This document shows positions 16,381 through 24,503 of a stretch of 64,000 bases of DNA, piece by piece. This DNA is from Odoribacter laneus YIT 12061 (GTDB lineage Bacteria; Bacteroidota; Bacteroidia; Bacteroidales; Marinifilaceae). Within the stretch, counting starts at the first letter, position 1. Every line of letters starts with the position of its first letter. Location: NCBI RefSeq assembly GCF_000243215.1, contig NZ_JH594597.1:116091-180090 (forward strand), written 5' to 3'. The position numbers and the translations under genes were made by a program. The notes under the pieces are model-generated. The model was given only the letters and a program-made list of their open reading frames with translations, did no database searches and was not told the origin of the DNA.

Positions 16381-17688
16381 TCACATATATCTTTTTATAT
16401 CCGCTCCGATAGCATTCAGTTTTACATCGATATTTTCATATCCCCGGTCGATCTGATCGATATTATGAATAGAGCTGACGCCTTTAGCCGACAAAGCAGC
16501 AATCAACAAGGCGATTCCTGCCCGAATATCCGGAGAGGTCATTTTAGTTGCCCGTAACTGAGATTCGTGATTTTGTCCGATTACAGTAGCCCGGTGAGGG
16601 TCGCACAAAATAATTTTTGCCCCCATATCAATCAATTTATCGACAAAAAATAAACGGCTTTCAAACATTTTCTGGTGGATTAACACACTTCCTTTCGCCT
16701 GAGTAGCTACCACTAAAAATACACTTAATAAATCAGGAGTCAGCCCAGGCCAGGGAGCATCTGACACCGTCAGAATAGAACCGTCGATAAAATCTTCAAT
16801 CATATAATGTTCCTGACGGGGAATATAAAGATCGTCGTCCCGTTCTTCAACCCTTACCCCCAATTTCCGAAAAGCATCCGGGATAAGACCCAGTTGGCGG
16901 ATATTGACATTCTTAATGGTTATCTCGGAACGGGTCATAGCAGCCAATCCGATATAACTACCCACTTCAATCATATCCGGCAGACAACGATGCCGGCAAC
17001 CGTGCAATTTCTTTACCCCTTCAATTGTCAATAAATTGGAAGCGATACCCGAAATCTTAGCTCCCATTGAATTCAACATCAGACAAAGTTGCTGAATATA
17101 AGGTTCGCAAGCGGCATTATAAATAGTTGTCACCCCTTCTGCCAAAACAGCGGCCATGATAATATTAGCGGTACCTGTAACAGAAGCTTCATCCAGCAAC
17201 ATATAATTCCCTTTCAGCTTAGTAGCAAAAGCTTTAAAACAACCGTTTAGAGCATCGTATTCGAACGTAGCTCCCAATCGTTCAAAACCCAGAAAATGAG
17301 TATCCAGGCGGCGACGCCCGATCTTATCTCCTCCGGGTTTCGGAATAACTCCGCTTCCGTGTATAGCAAGCAGCGGCCCTAAAATCATAATTGATCCCCT
17401 TAAACTGACCGCTTTATTATAAAAATCTTCGGTCTCAAAATAACGGAAATCTATATCAGAAGCGCAAAAAGCAAATTCCCCACGAGCCAACCGCTCCACT
17501 TTTACACCCATTCCCTCTACTAACTCGATCAGTTTCAATACATCCAGAATCTCAGGCACATTCGTAATAATCACTTCTTCCTGGGTCAATAATGCCGCAC
17601 AAATCACTTGTAATGCCTCATTTTTAGCCCCTTGTGGGCAAAGTCCTCCCTTTAATCTTTTACCTCCGGTAATAACAAATCGGCTCAT
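16381..17688 (-). CDS. murA: UDP-N-acetylglucosamine 1-carboxyvinyltransferase, Asp-type
   Basis: Catalyses the first committed step of peptidoglycan synthesis, adding enolpyruvate to UDP-GlcNAc in the cytoplasm. The 435 residues cover the whole EPSP-synthase-like fold. Lys22 lies in GAKNEALQ, and LDEASVTGTANIIMAAVLAEG, TTIYNAACEPYI and VSDAPWPGLTPDL match the family. In the active-site loop the catalytic Cys (Cys115 in E. coli, PGGCTIG) is Asp121 here (PGGDKIG). Natural Asp enzymes, as in mycobacteria and chlamydiae, are active but are not alkylated by fosfomycin. It is transcribed towards the IS30 element, which starts 65 bases past its stop. Confidence 0.96.
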   Translation of the reverse strand: MSRFVITGGKRLKGGLCPQGAKNEALQVICAALLTQEEVIITNVPEILDVLKLIELVEGMGVKVERLARGEFAFCASDIDFRYFETEDFYNKAVSLRGSIMILGPLLAIHGSGVIPKPGGDKIGRRRLDTHFLGFERLGATFEYDALNGCFKAFATKLKGNYMLLDEASVTGTANIIMAAVLAEGVTTIYNAACEPYIQQLCLMLNSMGAKISGIASNLLTIEGVKKLHGCRHRCLPDMIEVGSYIGLAAMTRSEITIKNVNIRQLGLIPDAFRKLGVRVEERDDDLYIPRQEHYMIEDFIDGSILTVSDAPWPGLTPDLLSVFLVVATQAKGSVLIHQKMFESRLFFVDKLIDMGAKIILCDPHRATVIGQNHESQLRATKMTSPDIRAGIALLIAALSAKGVSSIHNIDQIDRGYENIDVKLNAIGADIKRYM

Positions 17689-18033
17689 TTTGCTAAATTG
17701 TTTATCAAATCCATATCTAAATCTATCCGGACATTCAATTGCTTCTTATTCCATTCACCATACTCTTCCTTGGGAAACTCTACTATCCGAACATCTGATT
17801 ACACAACTATTGAAGATCCAATTCCTGTGCGTTGGTAAAGCTATTAAAAAACAAAGTAAAAACAAAAATACCTCCCTGTAATATTGTGTTAAATGAATTA
17901 TATGGCTACTTTTGCAAATAATGTGTTATTATTTTGTTCTTTGCACAGACAAAATATTCCATACACCTGAACTTTATACTTCTAAAAAACGAACAAGTTT
18001 ATATTTAAATAGATATCACTAAAATAAATCTTT
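17689..18033. other. Divergent intergenic region murA/sppA
   Basis: About 345 bases, AT-rich. A 63-codon frame (17690-17881) has no recognisable product and is not called. The only supported element is the sppA promoter at 17884-17914. Confidence 0.55.
17884..17914 (+). promoter_or_regulatory. Promoter of the sppA-lpxK-pnp unit
   Basis: TTG at 17884-17886 and TACTTTTG at 17907-17914, 20 bases apart, resemble the Bacteroidetes -33/-7 pattern. The leader to the sppA ATG would be about 110 bases. Confidence 0.55.
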
Positions 18034-19830
18034 ATGAAAAGCTTTCTAAAATATACTCTCGCTACCATCGTCGGAGTTATTATTGTAAATTTTATCCTTT
18101 TACTGATCGGTTTCGCCATTATCGGTACGCTTTCGAAACTAGGCGAACAAGTAGTGGATGTCAAAGAAAACAGTATTCTTCGCATCCAATTGAATAATGC
18201 AATCCCCGACAGGAGCTCGAACAATCCGTTTAGTGATTTCAGTTTATTTTCTTTCAAACCAGGGATATCGTTAGGATTAAATGATATTTTGAAAAATATA
18301 GAAAAAGCCAGCCGGGATCCCCGCATCCAAGGTATATATTTAGACCTGACAGATATTCAGAGTAACTTTGGAGGATTGGCCACTACGGAAGAAATCCGGG
18401 AAGCTCTGAAAGATTTTAAAAAAAGCGGAAAATTTATTTACAGTTATGCCAATATGGGATATAGCCAAAAAAGCTATTATCTGGCTACGGTAGCAGACAG
18501 TATTTTTGTCAATCCGGAAACGCCCCTCATGTTAATGGGTATGGGAGGAACCACCTTTTTTTACAAAGATATGCTGGACAAAATCGGCATAAAAGTGGAT
18601 ATTGTAAAAGTAGGAAAATACAAATCAGCCGTAGAACCCTTTACTCAAACAGAAATGAGCGCTTCAAACCGGGAACAGATTGAAGTATACCTGCATTCTT
18701 TATGGGGTACCCTCCTACAGGGTATTTCCAACACCCGTTCTATTTCGGTTGACAGTTTAAATTCTCTGGCCGATCAGGTGGAGTTCCGTTCGCCTCTGGA
18801 AGAAAAAGCCTACGGTCTCTTTGACGGTGTCCTTTACGAAGATCAGGTGCTTGCACTGTTAAAAGAAAAATGCGGACGAAAAGAAAAAGATAAGCTAAAT
18901 TTCATCAAGCTTTCAGACTATCGAAAAGCCAGTCCGAGTTCTACAAAATTCGTCAAAGAAAAGATTGCCATCATCTATGCCAGTGGTGAAATCTTATTTG
19001 AACAGACCGAAAAAACGATTGGCCCTGAATTGGCAGAGACCATACGAAAAGCGCGGGAAGATCAAAATGTCAAGGCAATTGTTTTGCGTGTAAATTCACC
19101 GGGAGGAAGTGCTTTAACTTCCGATATCATCTGGCGTGAAGTATCTTTGGCTACTCAGGTCAAACCCGTCATCGTTTCTATGGGAAATGTTGCAGCTTCC
19201 GGCGGATATTACATTTCTTGTGCAGCCGATACGATTGTAGCCGACCCCATGACACTTACCGGATCTATCGGAATCTACGGCCAGTTTTTCTCGGGAGAAA
19301 AACTTATCAAAGACAAAATGGGCATTACCAGCAGCGTTGTCAAAACAAATGAACACAGCGACTTCGGTGGAGGTTATCCTCTCCCGTTGCCGATCAGTAA
19401 CCGTCCTTTGACCCCCTATGAAAAAAATGTCTTACAAAAATACATTGAAAAAGGATATGAAACCTTTTTGAACAGAGTAGCTCAAGGCAGACATATGACC
19501 CGGGACGAAGTGCATGAAATAGCTCAAGGACGGGTTTGGACAGGAAAAGATGCCGTGAAAGTAGGTTTGGTGGACGTTTTGGGAGGACTGGACGATGCGA
19601 TACAAATTGCTGCTCAGAAAGCAAAAGTGAGCGATTACAGAATCGTAGAATACCCGACAGAAAAAGATTTCATGCAAGAATTGCTGAATAGTTTTTCTGC
19701 TTCTATAAAAACAAATATACTCAAAAACGAATTGGGAGATTATTACGAAACCTTCCGGCAATTACAAAATACACTGAATATGCCTGAAGGATTAATCACC
19801 AGAATACCTTATGATATTGATATAAATTAA
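18034..19830 (+). CDS. sppA: Signal peptide peptidase SppA, 67K type
   Basis: Membrane-anchored serine protease that degrades cleaved signal peptides on the outer face of the inner membrane. The 598-residue protein has one N-terminal membrane helix (about 8-32) and two tandem S49 domains, as in the long E. coli type. The general base is Lys197 in GKYKSAVEPF of the first domain. The nucleophile is Ser389 in NVAASGGYYIS of the second, preceded by VNSPGGSA. Both catalytic residues are present, so it should be active. It is the first gene of a unit with lpxK (28 bases away) and a nucleoside phosphorylase. Confidence 0.95.
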   Translation: MKSFLKYTLATIVGVIIVNFILLLIGFAIIGTLSKLGEQVVDVKENSILRIQLNNAIPDRSSNNPFSDFSLFSFKPGISLGLNDILKNIEKASRDPRIQGIYLDLTDIQSNFGGLATTEEIREALKDFKKSGKFIYSYANMGYSQKSYYLATVADSIFVNPETPLMLMGMGGTTFFYKDMLDKIGIKVDIVKVGKYKSAVEPFTQTEMSASNREQIEVYLHSLWGTLLQGISNTRSISVDSLNSLADQVEFRSPLEEKAYGLFDGVLYEDQVLALLKEKCGRKEKDKLNFIKLSDYRKASPSSTKFVKEKIAIIYASGEILFEQTEKTIGPELAETIRKAREDQNVKAIVLRVNSPGGSALTSDIIWREVSLATQVKPVIVSMGNVAASGGYYISCAADTIVADPMTLTGSIGIYGQFFSGEKLIKDKMGITSSVVKTNEHSDFGGGYPLPLPISNRPLTPYEKNVLQKYIEKGYETFLNRVAQGRHMTRDEVHEIAQGRVWTGKDAVKVGLVDVLGGLDDAIQIAAQKAKVSDYRIVEYPTEKDFMQELLNSFSASIKTNILKNELGDYYETFRQLQNTLNMPEGLITRIPYDIDIN

Positions 19831-19858
19831 ACACCGTCAGGTACACAAACCGTATGCG

Positions 19859-20908
19859 ATGATTTTTATAAAAATTATATTATCACCGTTGAGTTTTTTA
19901 TACGGTATAGGGGTAGGAATCCGGAACTTCCTATTTAACACAGGGATACTGAAATCGAAAGAATTCAATATCCCGGTAATCTGTGTCGGTAATATTACCG
20001 TCGGAGGAACCGGAAAAACCCCGCATACGGAATATCTTTTATCCAGGCTTCAGAACGATTTTCGGGTAGCTTGTCTGAGCCGGGGGTATAAACGCCAAAC
20101 ATCCGGTTTTCAACTGGCTACTCCCCATTCCAATGCAGAAGAAATCGGAGACGAACCTCTACAAATCAAACATAAATTTCCCAAAGTCATCGTAGCCGTA
20201 GACGAAAACCGGGTGAGGGGAATCGAACACCTATTAGCTTTACCTGAAAGACCGGAAGTGATCATTCTAGATGATGCATTTCAGCACCGTTCTGTAAAAG
20301 CCGGTAAAAACATTGTACTAGTAGATTACAACCGACCGGTGTTTAAAGATTGTCTGTTACCAGCAGGCCGATTAAGAGAAACGCCAAAGGGATTGAAAAG
20401 AGCCGATTATATTATAGTCAGCAAATGTCCGCCAACTCTGACTCCTATCGAAAAAAGAATTCTCTTTAAGCATCTGAAGATAAAGCCTTATCAACAATTA
20501 TTTTTCACACATCAGCAATACGGTCCGATTCGCGACATAAATGCTCAGGAGACTCCGCTTCATCTGGATAAAAATTCTTATATCCTTTGTCTCACAGGCA
20601 TTGCTAACCCCACACCTTATATAGAGCATCTTAAAAAATTCACGCCTCAAATCAAAGAACTGAGATACCCGGACCATCATCATTTCACTTCCAGGGATAT
20701 TTCAGAAATTTGTACAAGCTTCGAAAATATTCCCTACCGGGATAAATATTTATTTACAACCGAGAAGGATCTGATGCGTTTAAAATCCTGGGATTTACCT
20801 GAAAACCTAAAAAAGAAAATATTTTACATACCCGTAGAACCGGTATTTTTAAATAAACAAGATGTTTTATTAAATGAATTGAAAGACTATGTTACAAAAA
20901 ATAAATGA
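19859..20908 (+). CDS. lpxK: Tetraacyldisaccharide 4'-kinase LpxK
   Basis: Phosphorylates the 4' position of the lipid A disaccharide precursor at the inner membrane. The 349-residue protein has the LpxK N-terminal hydrophobic anchor (LSFLYGIGVGIRNFLF). Walker A is GNITVGGTGKTPHTEYL (44-60). DENRVRGIEHL, ILDDAFQHR and VDYNRPVFKDCLLPAGRLRE, all typical of the family, follow. It shows that the organism makes lipid A and thus has a conventional Gram-negative outer membrane. The 3' end overlaps the next gene by 20 bases. Confidence 0.96.
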   Translation: MIFIKIILSPLSFLYGIGVGIRNFLFNTGILKSKEFNIPVICVGNITVGGTGKTPHTEYLLSRLQNDFRVACLSRGYKRQTSGFQLATPHSNAEEIGDEPLQIKHKFPKVIVAVDENRVRGIEHLLALPERPEVIILDDAFQHRSVKAGKNIVLVDYNRPVFKDCLLPAGRLRETPKGLKRADYIIVSKCPPTLTPIEKRILFKHLKIKPYQQLFFTHQQYGPIRDINAQETPLHLDKNSYILCLTGIANPTPYIEHLKKFTPQIKELRYPDHHHFTSRDISEICTSFENIPYRDKYLFTTEKDLMRLKSWDLPENLKKKIFYIPVEPVFLNKQDVLLNELKDYVTKNK

Positions 20909-21704
20909 AAGTGCAGCTTATATCTCGCGTTTTCTGGAAAAAGAAACCTGCTCCATCGGTATCATCTTGGGAACCGGCCTGGGTGAGCTTGGAAAATCCA
21001 TAGAGGTAAAACATACTATTCCTTATGCTGCTATCCCTCATTTTCCTGTTTCGACAGTACAAGGTCACAAAGGAAACTTACTTATCGGAAAATTCGGAGG
21101 TAAAAATGTAATCGCTATGCAAGGCAGATTTCATTTTTACGAAGGTTATTCTATGCAGGAGGTTACTTTCCCCATCCGGGTATTGCATCAATTGGGGGTG
21201 TCCCGTTTATTTGTCTCCAATGCAGCCGGAGGAGTAAACACAACTTTCCTGGCAGGAGATTTAATGATTATTACCGATCACATAAATCTTTTCCCGGAAC
21301 ATCCATTAAGAGGTAAAAATATCGATGAATTGGGACCTCGGTTTCCGGGTATGACAAATGCTTATAGTCCGGATTTGATCCGTCTGGCTGAAGGAGCCGG
21401 AGAGAAATTAGGTATTCAATTGAGGAAAGGCGTATATGCAGGATTACAGGGACCTTCTTTCGAAACGCCGGCAGAATACAATTGGATCCGGATCATCGGC
21501 GGAGATGCCGTCGGAATGTCCACTGTTCCCGAAATCATCGTTGCCCGTCACATGAACATGGAATGTTTCGGAATGTCCGTCATTACCAATAGTACCGCTT
21601 CTCCGGAATTGATAAAAACAGATCACGAAGAAGTACAGGACATCGGTAATACCGCTCAGCCCCGAATGACAGCTTTGTTTAAAGAAATTATTTCCAGCTT
21701 ATAA
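20889..21704 (+). CDS. Purine nucleoside phosphorylase I
   Basis: Splits inosine, guanosine or related purine nucleosides with phosphate, for purine salvage in the cytoplasm. The 271 residues match the trimeric PNP family. Motifs are GIILGTGLG (24-32), VSTVQGHKGNL, AMQGRFHFYEGYSMQEVTFP, VSNAAGGVN and GVYAGLQGPSFETPAEY, with GMSTVPEIIVARH near the C-terminus. The start codon lies within the lpxK coding end, so translation is probably coupled. The functional link to lpxK is unclear, but this gene pair recurs in Bacteroidetes. A strong hairpin follows the stop. Confidence 0.94.
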   Translation: MLQKINESAAYISRFLEKETCSIGIILGTGLGELGKSIEVKHTIPYAAIPHFPVSTVQGHKGNLLIGKFGGKNVIAMQGRFHFYEGYSMQEVTFPIRVLHQLGVSRLFVSNAAGGVNTTFLAGDLMIITDHINLFPEHPLRGKNIDELGPRFPGMTNAYSPDLIRLAEGAGEKLGIQLRKGVYAGLQGPSFETPAEYNWIRIIGGDAVGMSTVPEIIVARHMNMECFGMSVITNSTASPELIKTDHEEVQDIGNTAQPRMTALFKEIISSL

Positions 21705-21723
21705 TTCCCCGAGGAGGGAAATC

Positions 21724-21777
21724 ATCGTTGAGAGTTCGTGTATCGACCACTGATACCGTATTCTCAACGATATTTTT
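21724..21777 (+). terminator. Terminator between pnp and lrgB
   Basis: A 10-bp stem (ATCGTTGAGA 21724-21733 with TCTCAACGAT 21762-21771) is followed by ATTTTTAT on the plus strand. It lies between convergent genes. Confidence 0.65.
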
Positions 21778-21802
21778 ATCGTGCTATCTTCCAGTTCAAA
21801 AC

Positions 21803-22495
21803 CTATCGCATCATCCATTCTATAACCGGAACGAGGATTGCAGTCATAATTCCCATTACTCCAATGGCCAAACCGCTGATAGCTCCTTCAACAGCACCTA
21901 GTTCCATGGCCCGGGCCGTTCCCAACGCATGAGCAGCTGATCCGAGGGCCAAACCTTTAGCAATTTTACTTTTGATTCCCAGCTTTTCTAAAATAAAAGG
22001 TCCTACAATACCTCCGAAAATACCCACTAAAATCACCACAATCGCAGCAATAGAAGGAACTCCTCCGGCTTTCTCGGCAATACTCATAGCAATCGGAGTG
22101 GTGACTGATTTCGGCTCTATAGAAGCAATCAGCACAGGGTCAGCTCCTAAATAACGGGCAATATAAATGACACTGAAAATACCGATGACACATCCTACAA
22201 AAACAGAAGTTACGATAGAAACCACATTTTCCCTCAACAGACTCAATTGTTCATACAACAAATAACCCAATACGACAACGGTCGGTCCCAACAAAAAACT
22301 GATTATCCGACTTCCCTGTTCAAAAGATTCATAAGATATACCCAAAAAGCGGATCAGGACAGCTAATACAGGGATAGAAATCAATAAAGGATGCAAAAAA
22401 GCTAATTTCGTTCGACGATAAAACCAAACGGAAACAAGGTAAATGCCCACAACCAATGTTAAAATAAATATTTCAGTATTCAGAATTTTTTCCAT
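21803..22495 (-). CDS. lrgB: LrgB/CidB family membrane protein
   Basis: Integral-membrane protein of 230 residues, LrgB/CidB family, with about six to seven hydrophobic segments. The conserved ASIEPKSVTTPIAMSIAEKAGG and GSAAHALGTARAMELG segments are present. Family members have been linked to control of murein hydrolase activity and, in some Gram-positives, to pyruvate uptake. The substrate here is unknown. The start overlaps lrgA by 23 bases, so the two are coupled. Together with pgeF and the upstream sugar-kinase genes it forms one minus-strand unit, consistent with a role connected to cell-wall turnover. Confidence 0.93.
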   Translation of the reverse strand: MEKILNTEIFILTLVVGIYLVSVWFYRRTKLAFLHPLLISIPVLAVLIRFLGISYESFEQGSRIISFLLGPTVVVLGYLLYEQLSLLRENVVSIVTSVFVGCVIGIFSVIYIARYLGADPVLIASIEPKSVTTPIAMSIAEKAGGVPSIAAIVVILVGIFGGIVGPFILEKLGIKSKIAKGLALGSAAHALGTARAMELGAVEGAISGLAIGVMGIMTAILVPVIEWMMR

Positions 22496-22856
22496 ATATC
22501 CGCTTTCTTTTCATTGACTTTTCTCTTTTTTCAAAGCACTGCTGTATAAAAGCGACGATCACAATAATGATCACCGTACTTACCGCGCAGGCCACTAATA
22601 TCACCTGCCAATATTTCGATAAAATATCCAAGGCATTTACAATACCAACCCCGGCAGGAATAAAAAAAAGAGCCATATTATCACACAAGAACCGGGCCAC
22701 AGGCTTTATTTGTCCCGGTTTTACCCATTTCAGACACAAAGCCGTAAACAACAAGACCATACCAATGACACTCCCGGGAACAAATCCGTGAATCAGCCAG
22801 GCTACAAATTCGCCCAAAGCATAAAACAACAATACAATAAATATACCCGATAACAT
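22473..22856 (-). CDS. lrgA: LrgA/CidA family holin-like protein
   Basis: Small membrane protein of 127 residues with four predicted helices, matching the LrgA (CidA) holin-like family. It has GLVPGSVIGMVLLF-like sequence (FVPGSVIGMVLLFTALC), an LFFIPAGVGIVNALD segment and a charged C-terminal tail (KREKSMKRKRIYGK). It is the partner of LrgB. Only 32 bases separate it from pgeF upstream on the same strand, so it is probably cotranscribed with the cell-wall salvage genes. This link is from context, not from sequence motifs. Confidence 0.92.
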   Translation of the reverse strand: MLSGIFIVLLFYALGEFVAWLIHGFVPGSVIGMVLLFTALCLKWVKPGQIKPVARFLCDNMALFFIPAGVGIVNALDILSKYWQVILVACAVSTVIIIVIVAFIQQCFEKREKSMKRKRIYGKNSEY

Positions 22857-22888
22857 GATTTACCCTTTTGAAGCTGCAAAAATAATGT

Positions 22889-23689
22889 TTATTCCCCTTC
22901 GTTATCTCCTAACAACATAATTCCCGCTCCAAAACGTCCGGCATCGTTACCGCTCCGACGGTAAGAAAAAAATTCTTCGGAATGACATTTCGTACATAAA
23001 CCGGCCACCTCAATATATTCTTCCCTTATACCCACAGCTAAAAGTTGCCTCCGGTTGATTTCCCACAAATCAATATGACATTTTCCCAAAGAATTTACGG
23101 GTCCGAGAATCCCGGGAAAGCTTTTCCATTTTTGCTGAAATAAAACAGCCACTTCCGGTCCGACCTCAAAACAACATTTCCCAATAGAAGGACCGATTCC
23201 AGCCCTGATATCGGCAGCACAACAGTTGAATCTGTCTTGCATGACAGTCGCCGTTTTCTCAACAATTCCGGCCAATGTTCCTTTCCAACCGGCATGCACA
23301 GCCGCTACTACTTTTTTGACAGGATCACACAAAAGGATAGGGACACAATCAGCTGCCAAGACCATCAGACAAACACCCGTCTCCTTTGTTACCAAAGCGT
23401 CGGTTTCCGGGAAACGACTCTCCCGGTCCATAGCTCCCCGGCCAGCATCCTGCCGCTTTACCTCCACGATATGATCGGAATGCACCTGCTGTCCCAAACA
23501 CAAGGCTTCCGGACGAAAACCGACAGCAACAGCCAATCTCCGGCGAGCGACAAGCATCCGATCCGAGGGCTCTCCGTCCGGATAACCAATATTCCCGGCA
23601 GCCGTAGACACAAAATGCAAAATCCCCCTGCAAGCGGATAAATTTTCAAAACGATAAAAAGGGAATAATATATGATTTATTTTTTCCAT
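22889..23689 (-). CDS. pgeF: Peptidoglycan editing factor PgeF (YfiH/laccase-domain family)
   Basis: Cytoplasmic enzyme of 266 residues, formerly called multicopper polyphenol oxidase or laccase-domain protein. In E. coli, PgeF hydrolyses wrongly built L-Ser-containing muropeptide precursors; related proteins have purine nucleoside phosphorylase or deaminase activity. The metal-site residues are His70 (QQVHSDH), Cys115 (AADCVPILLCD) and His132 (VHAGWKG), with GIGPSIGKCCFEVG following. It overlaps the nucleotidyltransferase gene by 13 bases. The neighbours (MurU-like enzyme, sugar kinase, LrgAB) favour the peptidoglycan role. Confidence 0.92.
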   Translation of the reverse strand: MEKINHILFPFYRFENLSACRGILHFVSTAAGNIGYPDGEPSDRMLVARRRLAVAVGFRPEALCLGQQVHSDHIVEVKRQDAGRGAMDRESRFPETDALVTKETGVCLMVLAADCVPILLCDPVKKVVAAVHAGWKGTLAGIVEKTATVMQDRFNCCAADIRAGIGPSIGKCCFEVGPEVAVLFQQKWKSFPGILGPVNSLGKCHIDLWEINRRQLLAVGIREEYIEVAGLCTKCHSEEFFSYRRSGNDAGRFGAGIMLLGDNEGE

Positions 23690-24420
23690 TCTTCCTCGAA
23701 TAGAGAAGCAGCTTTTTCCAATGCTTCAGGTTTACCCATATCCATCCACTTTACTGCCGGTTTATAACATCCCCGTATGTTCGTATCAGCAGCTATAGAT
23801 AAATAAAAATCGATAATCGAAAATTTACCTTCCCAATCCTTCATCCGTTGAAAAATTTCCGGCGACAATACATGAATACCATTAAATGCAAACGAACGGT
23901 AATCTGTTGCCCGAACGTCTTTATCACAAAACTTAAACTCTCCTGTTTGACAATTTTTCCAGCCTTTCAAGCAATTTTGCTCGTCAAACAAAAGATAACG
24001 GGTTGTATTCCTCTGTCCAAGCAACAAAGAAGCCAATGCTCCCGAAGTACAATGCTCCTTCCAAAAAGCTTTTAAATCCAGATCCGAAGCTACGTCGACA
24101 TTATGAACCAAAAAGGGCTCTTCTCCTTCCAGAAAAGGACAAGCTTTCTTTATCCCTCCCCCTGTATCCAGCAACTTTCCTCTTTCGTCCGAAAGATCTA
24201 TCCGAACCCCGAAATTTTCATGAGCCTTCAAAAAATCGATGATCTGCTGTCCCCAATGATGGATATTCATCACGATATGATCCACACCGGCTGCTTTTAA
24301 CTTATGAATCAAATGCTCCAACATCGGTCTGCCACCCACTTCTACCAATGCCTTGGGACAACTATCGGTCAGAGGCTTTAATCGGGTCCCCAAACCGGCT
24401 GCAAATATCATAGCTTTCAT
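23677..24420 (-). CDS. Sugar-1-phosphate nucleotidyltransferase, MurU-like
   Basis: Cytoplasmic nucleotidyltransferase of 247 residues. The nucleotide-binding signature AAGLGTRLKPLT (7-18) and the PKALVEVGGRPMLEH segment (22-36) define the NTP_transferase fold. A metal-binding NVDV motif follows. Small size without a left-handed-helix domain fits MurU and HddC-type enzymes. In Pseudomonas putida MurU makes UDP-MurNAc from MurNAc-1-phosphate after the kinase AmgK. Here an AmgK-like kinase lies directly upstream, so MurNAc-1-P or GlcNAc-1-P is the likely substrate, though mannose- or glucose-1-P is possible. The frame is open to 24468, but ATG 24420 gives the family's normal N-terminus (MKAMIFAAGLGT). 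Confidence 0.85.
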   Translation of the reverse strand: MKAMIFAAGLGTRLKPLTDSCPKALVEVGGRPMLEHLIHKLKAAGVDHIVMNIHHWGQQIIDFLKAHENFGVRIDLSDERGKLLDTGGGIKKACPFLEGEEPFLVHNVDVASDLDLKAFWKEHCTSGALASLLLGQRNTTRYLLFDEQNCLKGWKNCQTGEFKFCDKDVRATDYRSFAFNGIHVLSPEIFQRMKDWEGKFSIIDFYLSIAADTNIRGCYKPAVKWMDMGKPEALEKAASLFEEEWKK

Positions 24421-24503
24421 ACGATTATGATTTTCTTTCAATAATTCTCTAGAACCTGCCTTTCCCAATCACATTCTCGGATGTGCCAAGGCCTAAGGAA
24501 GTT

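Noticed and set aside
17690..17881. Open frame of 63 codons in the murA/sppA gap
   Set aside because: No recognisable features; it begins at the murA start and overlaps its control region.
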